From Candidatus Pantoea edessiphila (GTDB lineage Bacteria > Pseudomonadota > Gammaproteobacteria > Enterobacterales > Enterobacteriaceae): a stretch of DNA of 64,000 bases. The notes beneath the pieces were generated by a model. It did no database searches, was not told where the DNA came from, and worked only from the letters and a program-made list of their open reading frames with translations. The number at the start of each line of letters is the position of its first letter. Within the stretch, counting starts at the first letter, position 1. The position numbers and the translations under genes were made by a program. Positions 62,768 through 64,000 of the stretch are shown piece after piece. The DNA is taken from contig NZ_PDKR01000003.1 in NCBI RefSeq assembly GCF_002933345.1, positions 1-64,000 of the forward strand, read 5' to 3'.

Positions 62768-64000
62768 TTTATTGATATTACATGTTATTATAGATTTTTG
62801 TTGATTATTATTTACAATTTATTAAGTTAATAATTATTGTGAAATTTTCATTTTATGATTTATAATGAACTTATAATAAATAACTTAATCTTTTTATCTT
62901 ATTCCTTAAACAAGGATAGTTTTACAAGGATAGTTTCACCATGAGTAAAATTATTTTTGTCTTCTAATATTTTAAAAATACGACCAACTATTTGCCAAAT
63001 TTATTGCCTATTGATTTTAACTTGCATTCCATCTGCAATCTGGATAGTATTTAGTTGTTTAGTTATTATATTTATAAGCATTTTAGAAATGGTTTTTTTA
63101 CATCTAAAAATATCAGGATAAAACTTTTTCAGATGTAACTTGTAAACGATGAGTACTTTTGATGAGATTATTAATTAATATGTTTGATATTTAGATGAAT
63201 TAATTCATCTAAATTTTTATATGAAATTTCAGCTACTTCACATGCAATTTCTACACGGACCGCAAGTGCTACTTTCTTAAATTTTTTAAATAGTCTAAGT
63301 TCACTAATAAAACTACTTGATTAAAAAAATAATTATGTTTTTCCCATAAAAATTCAATTTTATTGTTAAATGATTCGATTTTTTTTATTAGAAAGATCTA
63401 TTCTTAAATCCTTAAATTTTTAGTATTAATGTTTTTAGATACAAAAAAAACTAAACGTAAAATTACTTGTTTAATTACTATATGCAATTACATAAGTTTA
63501 ATTGAATTTTTAAAATTTAATATAATAGTGTTAGCAATTAACCGATTAATAATATTTATTTATAATTTTACTATTTTAACTATTTAACCAATAATATACG
63601 AACTTATATAAGTGATATTTAATAAACATTGACTGAATATCATTCTAAAATATTCATAATATTTGCAAAATATTAATTGTATTATTACGACAAAATTACT
63701 ATAATCTATCAATTAATGATATTTGGAATTAATCTATCAATAAAAATTTCAAAAAAATTAATCTAAAATATAAATATTATTAATATATAACCATTAAATA
63801 ATTTATAATTTTTTTTAATTTGATTAATGCTTATCTTGTATAATAGTTATATATCTTTTAAATTAAATTATTGTAACCTATATAAAGTTGAATTTTAGTT
63901 ATTTATTTATCATTGGTATTAGTTAATGAATAAAAACTCACATTAGAAAATCAAAAAAATGTTTTTTTAATCTCTCATATTATTTTATTATAATCATAAA
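62768..64000. other. 1.2-kb noncoding region with a decayed minus-strand coding trace
   Basis: No intact gene. The part at about 62925-63420 is less A/T-pure than other spacers. Read leftwards it gives protein-like segments broken by stops and frameshifts, such as VALAVRVEIACEVAEISY (about 63270-63215) and IQIADGMQVKIN (about 63045-63010). I could not assign a family. From about 63450 to 64000 nothing is recognisable. Confidence 0.5.
62911..62936 (+). repeat. 12-bp direct repeat
   Basis: CAAGGATAGTTT occurs at 62911-62922 and 62925-62936, period 14. It lies at the 3' end of the decayed minus-strand coding trace and looks like a slippage duplication. Confidence 0.8.

Overview
This 64 kb window looks like a piece of the chromosome of an obligate, insect- or annelid-type endosymbiont in the Gammaproteobacteria (order Enterobacterales). 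The DNA is very AT-rich, roughly 20-25% G+C by eye. Nearly every gene is a single-copy housekeeping gene whose closest recognisable relatives are enterobacterial. The order follows the Escherichia coli chromosome in blocks, with the intervening genes missing. There are no insertion sequences, prophages or CRISPR arrays. Spacers are long, AT-rich and contain at least two legible pseudogenes (tsaE, yqgE). A type II dehydroquinase (aroQ) beside accBC is a Yersinia/Morganellaceae-like trait that E. coli lacks. With the heme, biotin, riboflavin and folate genes it would fit a blood-feeder symbiont of the Arsenophonus/Providencia kind, but that placement is inference.

Layout. 1-85: 3' end of a 5S rRNA. 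105-6100: accC-accB-aroQ (minus), then mreB-mreC-mreD and mdh (plus). 7036-28079: the E. coli 94-96 min block: mscM (minus), orn, tRNA-Gly, nnr, tsaE pseudogene, mutL-miaA, hflK-hflC, purA, rnr, rlmB, rpsF-rpsR-rplI, cysQ, ppa. 28364-41056: the 68-70 min block: rnpB, yqjK-yqjE, yqjA, tRNA-Ile(CAU), rpoD-dnaG-rpsU, divergent tsaD, folB, cca, ribB, plsC. 41396-50274: prfC, a non-syntenic alpha/beta hydrolase, yggS, hemW (frameshifted at a poly-A run), yggX, ruvX, yqgE pseudogene, gshB, hemB. 50436-62767: the 75-77 min block: rsmD / ftsY, rpoH, yhgN, asd, nfuA / bioH, nudE, aroK-aroB, rpe, trpS. 62768-64000: noncoding, with a decayed and unidentified coding trace on the minus strand.

How the genes fit together. 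The shikimate steps (aroQ, aroB, aroK), asd, biotin (bioH, with AccB as biotin carrier), riboflavin (ribB), folate (folB) and heme (hemB, hemW) suggest a nutritional role alongside self-maintenance. Fe-S, thiol and redox upkeep is retained (nfuA, yggX, gshB). The core information machinery is present (rpoD, rpoH, dnaG, ftsY, ribosomal proteins, rnpB, RNases). Genes expected from E. coli order but missing here include csrD, psd, rsgA, amiB, hfq, hflX, nsrR, priB, plsY, mutY, ftsE, ftsX, gntX, mrcA, damX, dam and gph.

The most interesting observations are a decayed tsaE beside an intact tsaD (t6A pathway), a hemW reading frame that only works if one extra A is added at a 10-A run, an in-frame 21-bp minisatellite in hflK, and very long perfect AT-only hairpins that appear to serve as terminators. 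No clearly new multi-gene system was found.
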